A DNA stretch of 5,973 nt from an uncultured Alphaproteobacteria bacterium (GTDB lineage Bacteria > Pseudomonadota > Alphaproteobacteria > Bin95): the NCBI GenBank assembly GCA_913060845.1, contig CAJXVF010000171.1, positions 1 through 5,973 of the forward strand, in the 5' to 3' direction. Below, piece after piece: positions 1-5,939 of this stretch. The notes beneath the pieces were generated by a model. It had not been told where the DNA came from. It worked only from the letters and a program-made list of their open reading frames with translations, and did no database searches. A program made the translations under genes and the position numbers. The stretch's first letter is position 1, and each line of letters begins with the position of its first letter.

Positions 1-48
1 CGAGATGTAGAGAGGTCTCGTGGGCTCGGAGATGTGTATAAGAGACAG
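1..48 (+). other. Nextera adapter with i7 index (non-genomic)
   Basis: This is library adapter, not genome. Bases 1-6 match the end of the Illumina P7 primer (CGAGAT). Bases 7-14 (GTAGAGAG) are an 8-base i7 index, which I recognise as the one usually called N707. Bases 15-48 are the 34-base Read 2 transposase adapter, ending in the 19-base Tn5 mosaic end (30-48). Genomic sequence begins at about base 49. Translation of the adapter gives the tell-tale peptide MCIRDS, which is fused to the first gene in an apparent open reading frame starting at base 20. Confidence 0.98.
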
Positions 49-496
49 CCGCAATCCCGACCTCATCATGCGCGGTGGGGACTACACCCATAACGCCGAT
101 ACCCTTCGCCATTTCGAGACTTTCTTCGCCATCAATTCCGCGCTGGAAGTGGACCTGACCGGCAGTGTCGGCGCAGAGGCTGCAAACGGGCGGTATATCG
201 GGGCTATTGGCGGCCAGCTTGATTTTAATCGCGCAGGCCTCGTTTCCCGGCACGGCCGGGCGATCATTGCGCTCAGTTCTACGGCGGGGAAAGCGCGGCA
301 CACGAAGATCGTTTCGAAGCTTTCTGGCCCCGTAACATCGCCCCGCGCAGATGCAGACACCATCGTCACCGAACATGGTATTGCAGAATTGCGTGGGCGC
401 TCATTGGAGGAGCGGGCGGAGGCGTTGATCGCCATCGCTGATCCAGAGCACCAAGCTGCACTCCGCGCTGCCGTTGATCGAGACGGCCTCGCCTAA
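49..496 (+). CDS. CoA-transferase / acetyl-CoA hydrolase family protein, C-terminal part (5'-truncated)
   Basis: This is the last 148 residues (first whole codon at base 50) of a family I CoA-transferase of the acetyl-CoA hydrolase/4-hydroxybutyrate CoA-transferase type. These enzymes move CoA between acids, or hydrolyse acyl-CoA, in the cytoplasm. Visible family motifs, numbered from the first genomic residue, are FFAINSALEVDLTG (25-38), GGQLDFNRAGLVSRHG (54-69), IIALSSTA (72-79) and VTEHGIAELRGRSLEERA (106-123). Together they match the conserved C-terminal domain. Full-length members are roughly 430-540 residues, so about two thirds is missing, including the region that carries the catalytic glutamate. 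The true start lies off the contig. The apparent GTG at base 20 is adapter and must not be used. The gene ends with tandem stops TAA TAG. It lies 47 bases before the first acyl-CoA dehydrogenase and is probably in the same operon. The family is clear, but the substrate cannot be told. Confidence 0.9.
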
Positions 497-529
497 TAGT
501 ATTCACGTCATATCCGTTTTCCGTCGAAT

Positions 530-534
530 AGGGG
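530..534 (+). promoter_or_regulatory. Ribosome binding site of the first acyl-CoA dehydrogenase
   Basis: AGGGG lies 9 bases before the ATG at 544. It supports that start. No convincing terminator or promoter is seen in the 47-base gap after the CoA-transferase, which fits co-transcription. Confidence 0.6.
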
Positions 535-543
535 CCGCATACC

Positions 544-1668
544 ATGCAGTTCAGCTTTTCCGAGGAGCAGGAAGAATTCCGCTCCATGCTTCGCCGTTTT
601 CTGGAGGCGAAATCGCCGCCATCTGCCGTCCGTGCGCAAATGGTAACCGACCAGGGTTATGACCCTGATGTTTGGGCGTCCTTGGCGGGTGAGCTTGGCG
701 TGACCGCCCTGCATATCCCAGAAGAATATGGCGGTGCTGGCTTCGGCGTCTCCGAACTCGCGATTGCGGCCGAGGAAATGGGCCGGGCGCTTTTGTGCGC
801 ACCGTTCTTCGCTTCCACTGTGATGGCGGCAACGGCGATCATCAACGCCGGGTCTGACAATCAGAAGCGCACATTATTGCCGGACCTCGCATCCGGTGAC
901 GTTATCGCAACGCTGGCGGCCGCAGAGCCCGGCGGCGGATGGGCGCCGGACCAGATTAAGATGACGGCAGCCAGGTCCGGCGACGGCTACACGCTGACGG
1001 GTGCCAAGAGTTATGTGCTTGATGGCATGAACGCAGGTCGCATCGTGGTAGCAGCGAATGCGCCGGGTGGCGGCATCGCATTCTTCACGACATCGGCGGA
1101 TGGGCAGGGCGTATCGCGCACCGCGCTCAAATCCATGGACCCGACCCGCAAGCTCGCACGGATTGATTTCGATGCAGCCCCGGTAGAATTGCTGGGTGAT
1201 GCAGCGGCGGGTGCGGAAGCTTACGCCAAGACCATGGATGTAATGCTGACCTGCCTCGCCAATGAAATGAACGGCGGTGCGGAGCGGCTTCGCGAGGACT
1301 CACTTGATTACGTATCCATGCGGATGCAGTTCGGGCGCTCCATCGCATCATTCCAAACGACGAAGCATAAGGCGGCGGATATGCTGCTGGATGTGGAATT
1401 GTCTAAGGCTGCTGGATATTCTGCCGCCAGTGCGCTGGATGATGATGATCCAGATGCGCGTGCCGTGGCGTCGCTCGCCAAAGCGGCTGCGTCTGAGGCT
1501 TATTTTCAAACCGCTGTTCATGCTGTGCAGATGCACGGCGGGATCGGTTTCACATTCGATAACGACACGCATTTGTGGTTCAAGCGCGCCAAGCAGAGCG
1601 AAGCCTTTTTGGGCGACGCGAACCTGCACCGCGAACGCATGATGCAGCATTGGGGGACAGAGGCATGA
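544..1668 (+). CDS. Acyl-CoA dehydrogenase family protein, probable non-catalytic partner subunit
   Basis: A 374-residue acyl-CoA dehydrogenase (ACAD) fold protein. This family uses FAD to form the alpha-beta double bond of acyl-CoA thioesters. The domains run in the usual order: an N-terminal helical domain with PEEYGGAGFGVSELA (59-73) and a MGRALLCAPF segment (79-88); a middle beta domain (about 120-215) with AAAEPGGGW and LTGAKSYVLDG; and a C-terminal helical domain with GGAERLREDSLDYVSMRMQFGRSI (244-267) and QMHGGIGFTFDNDTHLWFKRAK (329-350). By hand alignment, the position of the isovaleryl-CoA-type base (Glu254 in IVD, Thr255 in MCAD) is Met234. The position of the MCAD base Glu376 is Leu356, in AFLGDANLHRERM. 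Neither is acidic, and the middle domain has EPGGGW where the usual EPxxGSD would be. I infer a catalytically inactive or structural subunit paired with the next gene's product. The start is supported by an SD site. The stop overlaps the next ATG (ATGA at 1665-1668), implying translational coupling. The family is certain; the subunit role is inferred. Confidence 0.93.
   Translation: MQFSFSEEQEEFRSMLRRFLEAKSPPSAVRAQMVTDQGYDPDVWASLAGELGVTALHIPEEYGGAGFGVSELAIAAEEMGRALLCAPFFASTVMAATAIINAGSDNQKRTLLPDLASGDVIATLAAAEPGGGWAPDQIKMTAARSGDGYTLTGAKSYVLDGMNAGRIVVAANAPGGGIAFFTTSADGQGVSRTALKSMDPTRKLARIDFDAAPVELLGDAAAGAEAYAKTMDVMLTCLANEMNGGAERLREDSLDYVSMRMQFGRSIASFQTTKHKAADMLLDVELSKAAGYSAASALDDDDPDARAVASLAKAAASEAYFQTAVHAVQMHGGIGFTFDNDTHLWFKRAKQSEAFLGDANLHRERMMQHWGTEA
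1652..1668 (+). promoter_or_regulatory. SD site and ATGA start/stop overlap coupling the two ACAD genes
   Basis: GGGGGA (1652-1657) lies 7 bases before ATG 1665, and that ATG overlaps the TGA of the upstream gene (1666-1668). This decides the start of the second ACAD. An in-frame ATG at 1575 lies deep inside the upstream gene, and its 30 extra residues are unlike ACAD N-termini. A further ATG at 1674 is possible but has poorer spacing. Confidence 0.7.
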
Positions 1669-2918
1669 GCGAGATGACCGTAGAGCAAGTCCGCGCGGAC
1701 GTTCAGGCCTATTTAAAAGCCAACTGGGACCCGAACCTCGGGCTCGTCGAATGGCGATTGAAGCTGATGGACTCCGGCTGGAGCATGCCGCACTGGCCAG
1801 AAAAATGGTACGGGCGCGGATTGCCGCTTGGCATGACATCCGTTGTTGATGAAGAATTTGCAGCCGTTGGCGCTGTCGGCGTCGCCAAGATGGGCATCCG
1901 TGTTCTGGCCGCTGCAACGATCCTGGAACACGGCACGGACACCCATAAAGAAAAGTTCCTGCGGGGTATCCTTACCGGCGAAGAAACCTGGTGCCAGTTG
2001 TTCAGTGAACCTGGCAGTGGGTCTGATCTCGCGGGCGCTGCAACGCGCGCAGACCTCAAGGATGGCAAGTGGGTTATCAACGGCCAGAAGGTCTGGACCA
2101 CCAGTGCCCATCATGCCCATTTCGGCTTGCTGCTTGCCCGCACCGATTGGGATGCGGTGAAGCACAAAGGTCTCAGCTACTTCATTCTGGATATGCATCA
2201 GCCAGGCGTTGATGTGCACCAGTTAAAGCAGATGAACGGCCACGCATCCTTCAACCAGGTATTCCTGACAGACGCTGTGATTGAGCCTGAATATCAGGTG
2301 GCGGAGCTGGGCGAAGGCTGGAAGGTCGCCACTACAACGCTGATGAATGAACGGCGCGGTGCCGATAGCGCACGCAAATATGATTCAGCCTCAGATCAGC
2401 CTGAACGGATTTATGAGGAAGAACGGGCTGAGATCGCCACCGTTATGGCGCCCTACACGTGGTACCCCCAGCGCATGGGCCGTGTGGATATGCTGGTCGA
2501 GCGGGCGAAGGCGCTGGGCAAGTATGACGATCCGGCGACCCGCCAGGAAATCGCCAAAGTGCTCACATTGGCGAAATCTGCTGAATGGACGGCGCGGCGT
2601 GCACGTGCAGCATCTGCTGCTGGGAAACCGCAGGGGCCAGAAGGCTCTATCGGCAAGCTTGCCGCATCTATCGTCGCCCGTGCTGCCAATCTGGCGCACA
2701 CCACGATTGCAGGGCCTGATGCGATGTTGACAGGCGATGATGATGGAACGGGTGGCGTAGTCGCCGAAATTCTCGTCTCAACGCCTGCTATTTCCATCGC
2801 TGGTGGCACGGATGAGATCCAACGCAACATCATCTCCGAGCGCATTTTGAAGATGCCTAAGGAAATGCGGACGGATACAGACAGGCCATTCCGGGACGTG
2901 CCGCGCAATCAGGTTTAG
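1665..2918 (+). CDS. Acyl-CoA dehydrogenase (FadE-like, catalytic subunit)
   Basis: A 417-residue FAD-dependent ACAD that oxidises acyl-CoA to enoyl-CoA and passes electrons to electron-transferring flavoprotein. Landmarks are WPEKWYGRGLP (44-54), the ACAD signature WCQLFSEPGSGSDLAGAATRA (109-129), GKWVINGQKVWTTSAHHAHFG (134-154), KGLSYFILDM (168-177), MNGHASFNQVFLTDA (190-204) and the C-terminal GGTDEIQRNIISERILKMPKE (380-400). The base position used by MCAD is Gly380. Glu229 in TLMNERRGAD aligns with isovaleryl-CoA dehydrogenase Glu254, so Glu229 is the likely catalytic base. This sub-type (longer C-terminal domain, NERRGAD, GGTDEIQRNII) resembles the large subunit of heteromeric FadE pairs. 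Residues about 241-272 form a somewhat longer, Tyr/Trp/charged segment than in simple ACADs. The ATGA overlap with the upstream ACAD supports a stoichiometric complex. A CoA-transferase in the same operon suggests an organic acid substrate, whose identity (steroid ring, branched or alicyclic acid) is unknown. Confidence 0.93.
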   Translation: MSEMTVEQVRADVQAYLKANWDPNLGLVEWRLKLMDSGWSMPHWPEKWYGRGLPLGMTSVVDEEFAAVGAVGVAKMGIRVLAAATILEHGTDTHKEKFLRGILTGEETWCQLFSEPGSGSDLAGAATRADLKDGKWVINGQKVWTTSAHHAHFGLLLARTDWDAVKHKGLSYFILDMHQPGVDVHQLKQMNGHASFNQVFLTDAVIEPEYQVAELGEGWKVATTTLMNERRGADSARKYDSASDQPERIYEEERAEIATVMAPYTWYPQRMGRVDMLVERAKALGKYDDPATRQEIAKVLTLAKSAEWTARRARAASAAGKPQGPEGSIGKLAASIVARAANLAHTTIAGPDAMLTGDDDGTGGVVAEILVSTPAISIAGGTDEIQRNIISERILKMPKEMRTDTDRPFRDVPRNQV

Positions 2919-2950
2919 GTTAAGGGGGCGCGAATTTGTTTTCATTCCAC

Positions 2951-3001
2951 AGGCCTCCCCCCTCACTCTGATCCCTCTCCCCCCAATGGAGGGCGAGGGG
3001 A
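2951..3001. repeat. C-rich/G-rich extragenic palindrome in the convergent gap
   Basis: The 109-base gap between the two convergent operons contains a C-rich stretch (from 2956), then an imperfect inverted repeat: TCCCTCTCCCCCC (2972-2984) against GGAGGGCGAGGGGA (2988-3001), with a 3-base loop, two mismatches and one bulged base. It resembles the CCCTCTCC...GGGAGAGGG extragenic palindromes common between genes in many proteobacteria, whose false translations read like PSPSIGGRGIRVRG. No T-tract follows on either strand, so it is not a textbook Rho-independent terminator. It could still stop or stabilise transcripts from both sides. Membership in a dispersed family is inferred from one copy. 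Confidence 0.6.
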
Positions 3002-3027
3002 CCTTCACGGATGCCGCGTTCAAGTCC

Positions 3028-4689
3028 CTAAGCAGCCGCCTGTTGGCGGCAGAAGCAGGAGGCGTGGACTTTGACTTCGGCCCGGGCCAGCGCCTGGTCG
3101 AGTTGCTGCTTGATCAGGCGAGATTCCACGGTCTCGCCCCGGCGTGTCAGGCATTCATGCAAGCCGTGCAAGCTCCATAGATTATTCGGGTGCTGGCAGG
3201 CGCGGTTGAGGGTGTCGTCGAGTCCAAGGTCAGCGCGGTACACGGCTTCGGCTTCTTCAAATTGGTTCTGCTCCATCAAAAGCGCGCCGAGCGCGTGGCG
3301 TGCGGGCTGCATCCAGCCCCAAGGCTCGTCATAGGCCAGGGAATCATCGAGGGCGACGGAGCGGCGGAGGTGGTCAAACGCGACTTCGTGATTGCCTCGT
3401 CGGTATTCTAGCTCGCCGTCCAACATGGCTTCAGCGATCTCAAGGATATCAACCACCAGATTGTTATGGACGCGCCGGGTGTCTGGCACCTTCGCTTTTG
3501 CCTCCAGGAACGCGGCTTTCTCTCGTTCGGCCTCCGCCACATTGCCCATGGCGGAATAGGCGACGGACTTCGCGTAGAGCATCATCGCCGTCGTCGAGGC
3601 ATAGAGCGCCTGATCTTCCGGCAATTCCTGTTGGATGATCTCCTGCCATTTGCCGAAGCGCACCAGCACATGCTGCTTCATCGGGATATAGCCCTCAATG
3701 AAATCGGCCATGGGTGGGGAGGGGATGCGCAGTAGGTCTTCCGGCGTTGTGTCGATCAATTCCTGGGCGGCGGCAAGTGCTGGCGTAAACTGGCCAAGGA
3801 ACATGGCACCGTACATGGTGAAATGCAGATTATGCGTGCGATACATCGCATAAACGTTGAGCGCACCTTCGCGCGCCAAAAATTTTCGGTCCGCGATTGT
3901 GGCGCGCTGATTATAGACCATGACGTCGTGATAATTACCGCAGAGAACATCGATATGGGTTGGCATATGAACAAGATGCCCGGCATCCGGCATCATATGA
4001 CGCAGGCGGTCGCCCGCTCTGAGCGCCAGTTCTGGGAACGGTGACATCTCCATCAGATGCACATAGAGATGCAGCAGGCCAGGATGATCCCGGCTGGCAG
4101 GCATGGTTTCGAATGCGCCTTCCAGAACGGCCCGGGCTTCAGCAGTGCCAGCGCCATCGGCTATTTTGCCTGTGTCTAGGTCCCACATCTGCCAGGGGGT
4201 TTCGTTCATGATGGCTTCGACGAATACGGATTTGATATCTAAGTCGCCCGGATATTCGGCTGCGACTTTCCGCATGGCAGCCGTGAACGCGACATCCCAT
4301 GCGGACATCTCGTCAACATCGTCTGTGATTTCCCGTTGGGGATGGCGGATCGGCAGTGCTTCTACCAACGCGCGTTCGCTTGGTGTGGCTGTGGCCGCTA
4401 AAGCTAGTGCTGCCTGCGTCGCGTCATAGGCTGTCGCCAGGGCCGTCGCACGGCCAGCAGGATCATAGCGGACCCAGGGCAGGTTATAGTTCGGCCCGGC
4501 TGCGTATCCGACACCCCAATGGGCCATAGCGCAGGCTGGATCAGCGGCAATCGCTTTCTGAAAGCAGGCGACGGCTTCGCCATGATTGAACGCAAATAGC
4601 CAGTTCAGGCCGCGCGTAAACCAAAGCTGTGCCTCATCTGAATTTGTGCTGATTTTCCGAGAATAATCCCCGAGATCATAGTAATCCAT
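3028..4689 (-). CDS. Tetratricopeptide-repeat protein of unknown function
   Basis: A 553-residue, probably cytosolic, helical-repeat protein. A TPR-like helix pair at 20-62 (LWFTRGLNWLFAFNHGEAVACFQKAIAADP then AHWGVGYA) is followed by alpha-helical repeats to the end. A good TPR lies at about 463-492 (ARHALGALLMEQNQFEEAEAVYRADLGLDD) and another helical pair at about 504-538. The middle is histidine-rich: HPGLLHLYVHLMEMS (202-216), AGHLVHMPTHIDVLCGNYHD (236-255) and RTHNLHF (284-290). This HMPTHI/GNYHD pattern is conserved in a widespread family of bacterial TPR proteins with no named role. The histidines could bind metal, but that is inference. The C-terminus carries a CFC motif (545-547). 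There is no signal peptide or membrane segment. ATG 4689 is chosen because it has a good SD and starts at the repeat. An ATG at 4821 in frame would overlap the upstream gene by 95 bases and add residues unlike the family. It follows the membrane-protein gene by 37 bases, so the two are probably one operon. Confidence 0.85.
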   Translation of the reverse strand: MDYYDLGDYSRKISTNSDEAQLWFTRGLNWLFAFNHGEAVACFQKAIAADPACAMAHWGVGYAAGPNYNLPWVRYDPAGRATALATAYDATQAALALAATATPSERALVEALPIRHPQREITDDVDEMSAWDVAFTAAMRKVAAEYPGDLDIKSVFVEAIMNETPWQMWDLDTGKIADGAGTAEARAVLEGAFETMPASRDHPGLLHLYVHLMEMSPFPELALRAGDRLRHMMPDAGHLVHMPTHIDVLCGNYHDVMVYNQRATIADRKFLAREGALNVYAMYRTHNLHFTMYGAMFLGQFTPALAAAQELIDTTPEDLLRIPSPPMADFIEGYIPMKQHVLVRFGKWQEIIQQELPEDQALYASTTAMMLYAKSVAYSAMGNVAEAEREKAAFLEAKAKVPDTRRVHNNLVVDILEIAEAMLDGELEYRRGNHEVAFDHLRRSVALDDSLAYDEPWGWMQPARHALGALLMEQNQFEEAEAVYRADLGLDDTLNRACQHPNNLWSLHGLHECLTRRGETVESRLIKQQLDQALARAEVKVHASCFCRQQAAA

Positions 4690-4696
4690 GCCGCTT

Positions 4697-4702
4697 CTCC
4701 CC
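4697..4702 (-). promoter_or_regulatory. Ribosome binding site of the TPR gene
   Basis: On the minus strand GGGGAG lies 7 bases before the ATG at 4689. This fixes the start there rather than at the in-frame ATG 132 bases upstream. Confidence 0.65.
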
Positions 4703-4726
4703 AATGTTGAGAGCAGAAGGTTGGGC

Positions 4727-5527
4727 CTATTTGGCGATACGGTACAGTGGAATATATGGCCGGGCGAAAGTAAGGCCGGTGCTCCACGCAACACAGAGCC
4801 CAAGCGCGATGATGAACGCAAGGGGCCATCCGAGCGGACCGGCTAGAAGGGCAACAGCCGGTAAGGCCATAGCGAACCCGATCATGCCACCTATGCCGTT
4901 CGCCAAAATTGCGGAGCATGCGGCCCTGCCGGATCGTGCGTAGACGACCACGGTCAGGCTGGTCCAAACCACCGGTGCCACAGCGGCAATGCCTGCAACC
5001 TCAGGCCCGAGCCGTCGCCCGACGATGATCGCAGTTCCGACAACTGCCATCACGGCAATCACACGGACGACGATGTCGATATAGCCCCGCCGCAAGGCTT
5101 GGGATGGCGGCTGTGCCAGAAGCGGCCGGGAAAGCGGTAGGCAAATGATAAAGCTGACGATGTTCAGTAAGACCGCGCCGATCAGCGATATGTCCGTCGC
5201 CAGAACAACTACCGCGCCGCCGCCCCAGATGACGAATGCCGCCGCCAGCGCCGGAATCAACCCGGCTTTTCGGATGACCATTGCAGCAACCAAAAGAAAT
5301 GGTGGCACAAGCGCATTGACCCCAAGACTGATGCGCGCGCTGTCGGCGATGAACGCAGCGTTATGATCCAGCGCCAGGAACAAGTATGCGGGGCCAGCAG
5401 AAATCGGCAGCGCCACAATCATAGCGCCGACAAATGCACCAGCTCGTTCTGCAATCAGCGTAGCAAGCAACACGACCATGGCAGTGCTGGCGAGCTTTGC
5501 GGCGAAGCCGATGTCGATCACGTCCAC
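4727..5527 (-). CDS. Multi-spanning inner-membrane protein, GlpM-like with internal duplication
   Basis: A 266-residue, very hydrophobic protein with about nine predicted membrane spans (roughly 10-26, 31-53, 64-84, 88-108, 112-132, 152-170, 175-197, 206-229 and 232-252). The two halves look related with an offset of 144 residues. ERAGAFVGAMIVALP (27-41) lines up with RRLGPEVAGIAAVAP (171-185), sharing Arg28/172, Gly30/174, Val33/177 and Pro41/185. Each is followed by a polar stretch and another helix. The unit (two or three spans around a central proline after a glycine) recalls GlpM, a short E. coli membrane protein of unclear function, so this may be a fused pair of GlpM-like units. That link is from memory of the family and is tentative. 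The loop at 133-150 (Arg143, Arg146, Arg147) is basic and joins the halves. The start is GTG at 5527 with GGAG 8 bases upstream; no in-frame ATG lies before it. It is the first gene of a probable two-gene operon with the TPR gene. A transport or anchoring role is possible but unproven. Confidence 0.8.
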   Translation of the reverse strand: MDVIDIGFAAKLASTAMVVLLATLIAERAGAFVGAMIVALPISAGPAYLFLALDHNAAFIADSARISLGVNALVPPFLLVAAMVIRKAGLIPALAAAFVIWGGGAVVVLATDISLIGAVLLNIVSFIICLPLSRPLLAQPPSQALRRGYIDIVVRVIAVMAVVGTAIIVGRRLGPEVAGIAAVAPVVWTSLTVVVYARSGRAACSAILANGIGGMIGFAMALPAVALLAGPLGWPLAFIIALGLCVAWSTGLTFARPYIPLYRIAK

Positions 5528-5535
5528 GCCTGATG

Positions 5536-5539
5536 CTCC
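5536..5539 (-). promoter_or_regulatory. Ribosome binding site supporting the GTG start
   Basis: On the minus strand GGAG lies 8 bases before GTG 5527. It favours this GTG over the next in-frame GTG two codons later. Confidence 0.5.
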
Positions 5540-5564
5540 GGCTGAAATAGCGGCAAGTCCAAAA

Positions 5565-5594
5565 CCTATAGCCGGATTTCCTGCTGGCTGTCAG
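5565..5594 (-). promoter_or_regulatory. Possible sigma-70-type promoter for the membrane-protein/TPR operon
   Basis: On the minus strand CTGACA (5589-5594) matches five of six bases of the -35 consensus. TATAGG (5565-5570), 18 bases downstream, matches four of six of the -10. Transcription would begin roughly 30 bases before the GTG start. The match is fair, and such matches arise by chance. Confidence 0.35.
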
Positions 5595-5655
5595 GGCGTG
5601 GCGCTACCGGACGCAGTTGGCTGATGCTAAACCTCTGGAAACACCGTTTCATTAT

Positions 5656-5660
5656 GGAGA
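5656..5660 (+). promoter_or_regulatory. Ribosome binding site of the short-chain dehydrogenase
   Basis: GGAGA lies 6 bases before ATG 5667, a near-ideal SD, and fixes the start of the truncated dehydrogenase gene. Confidence 0.7.
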
Positions 5661-5666
5661 ATACGC

Positions 5667-5939
5667 ATGATTGACTATGGCTTGACGGATAAGGTCGCAA
5701 TCGTCACCGGCGGCAGCGATGGGCTTGGGCGGGCTACGGCAAAACTGCTGGCATCAGAAGGTGCCAAGGTCGTGATCTGCGGGCGCCGCGAAGATTACTT
5801 GCAAGATGCTGCCAAAACGCTGTCGAAGGAAAGCGGCGGTACGGTCGTTGCCGTTCGGGCGGATGTATCTAATGGTGCCGATTGCGAGAACCTGATTAAC
5901 GCGACCATAGAACAGTTTGGGCGTCTCGATATCCTGATC
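5667..5939 (+). CDS. Short-chain dehydrogenase/reductase, N-terminal part (3'-truncated)
   Basis: The first 91 residues of a classical SDR oxidoreductase, a Rossmann-fold NAD(P)-dependent enzyme of usually about 250 residues. Visible are strand beta-1 VAIVTGG (10-16), the cofactor-binding TGGSDGLG (14-21, family pattern TGxxxGxG), beta-2 VVICGRRED (35-43), and ADVSN (65-69), where the Asp normally contacts the adenine ring. It ends at beta-4 GRLDILI (85-91), just before the expected NNAG motif. The catalytic Ser-Tyr-Lys residues lie off the contig. Arg40/Arg41 after beta-2 suggest NADP(H) preference, by family rule only. The native sequence stops at 5939 and the reading frame then runs into adapter. 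It is divergent from the membrane-protein gene. A role as a 3-hydroxyacyl-CoA dehydrogenase with the nearby ACADs is possible, but SDRs are too diverse to say. Confidence 0.92.

Larger units (their letters stand above)
5528..5666. promoter_or_regulatory. Divergent intergenic control region
   Basis: This 139-base non-coding stretch separates the GTG of the membrane-protein gene (minus) from the ATG of the dehydrogenase (plus), so it should carry promoters for both. A short perfect inverted repeat, GAAAC-ACC-GTTTC (5638-5650), sits just before the dehydrogenase SD and could be an operator half-site pair or an mRNA hairpin. It is short enough to be chance. I cannot pick a convincing plus-strand promoter. 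Confidence 0.5.

Noticed and set aside
1435..1453. Inverted repeat CTGGAT...ATCCAG around a GAT run
   Set aside because: It lies inside the first ACAD and simply encodes an acidic loop (LDDDDPD); no sign of a regulatory role.
1348..1917. 189-residue minus-strand open frame across the two ACAD genes
   Set aside because: It is a shadow of two well-conserved plus-strand genes, Arg/Ser-rich and without a recognisable motif.
2778..3023. Minus-strand open frame containing PSPSIGGRGIRVRG
   Set aside because: A typical false translation of the C/G-rich repeat, running into antisense of the ACAD gene.
2986..3180. Plus-strand open frame starting MEGEGTF
   Set aside because: It begins in the extragenic palindrome and continues antisense to the TPR gene; no family resemblance and no good SD.
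4690..4821. 44-residue N-terminal extension of the TPR protein from the ATG at 4821
   Set aside because: It would overlap the membrane-protein gene and bypass a strong SD at 4697-4702. The extra residues look like out-of-frame translation of that gene.
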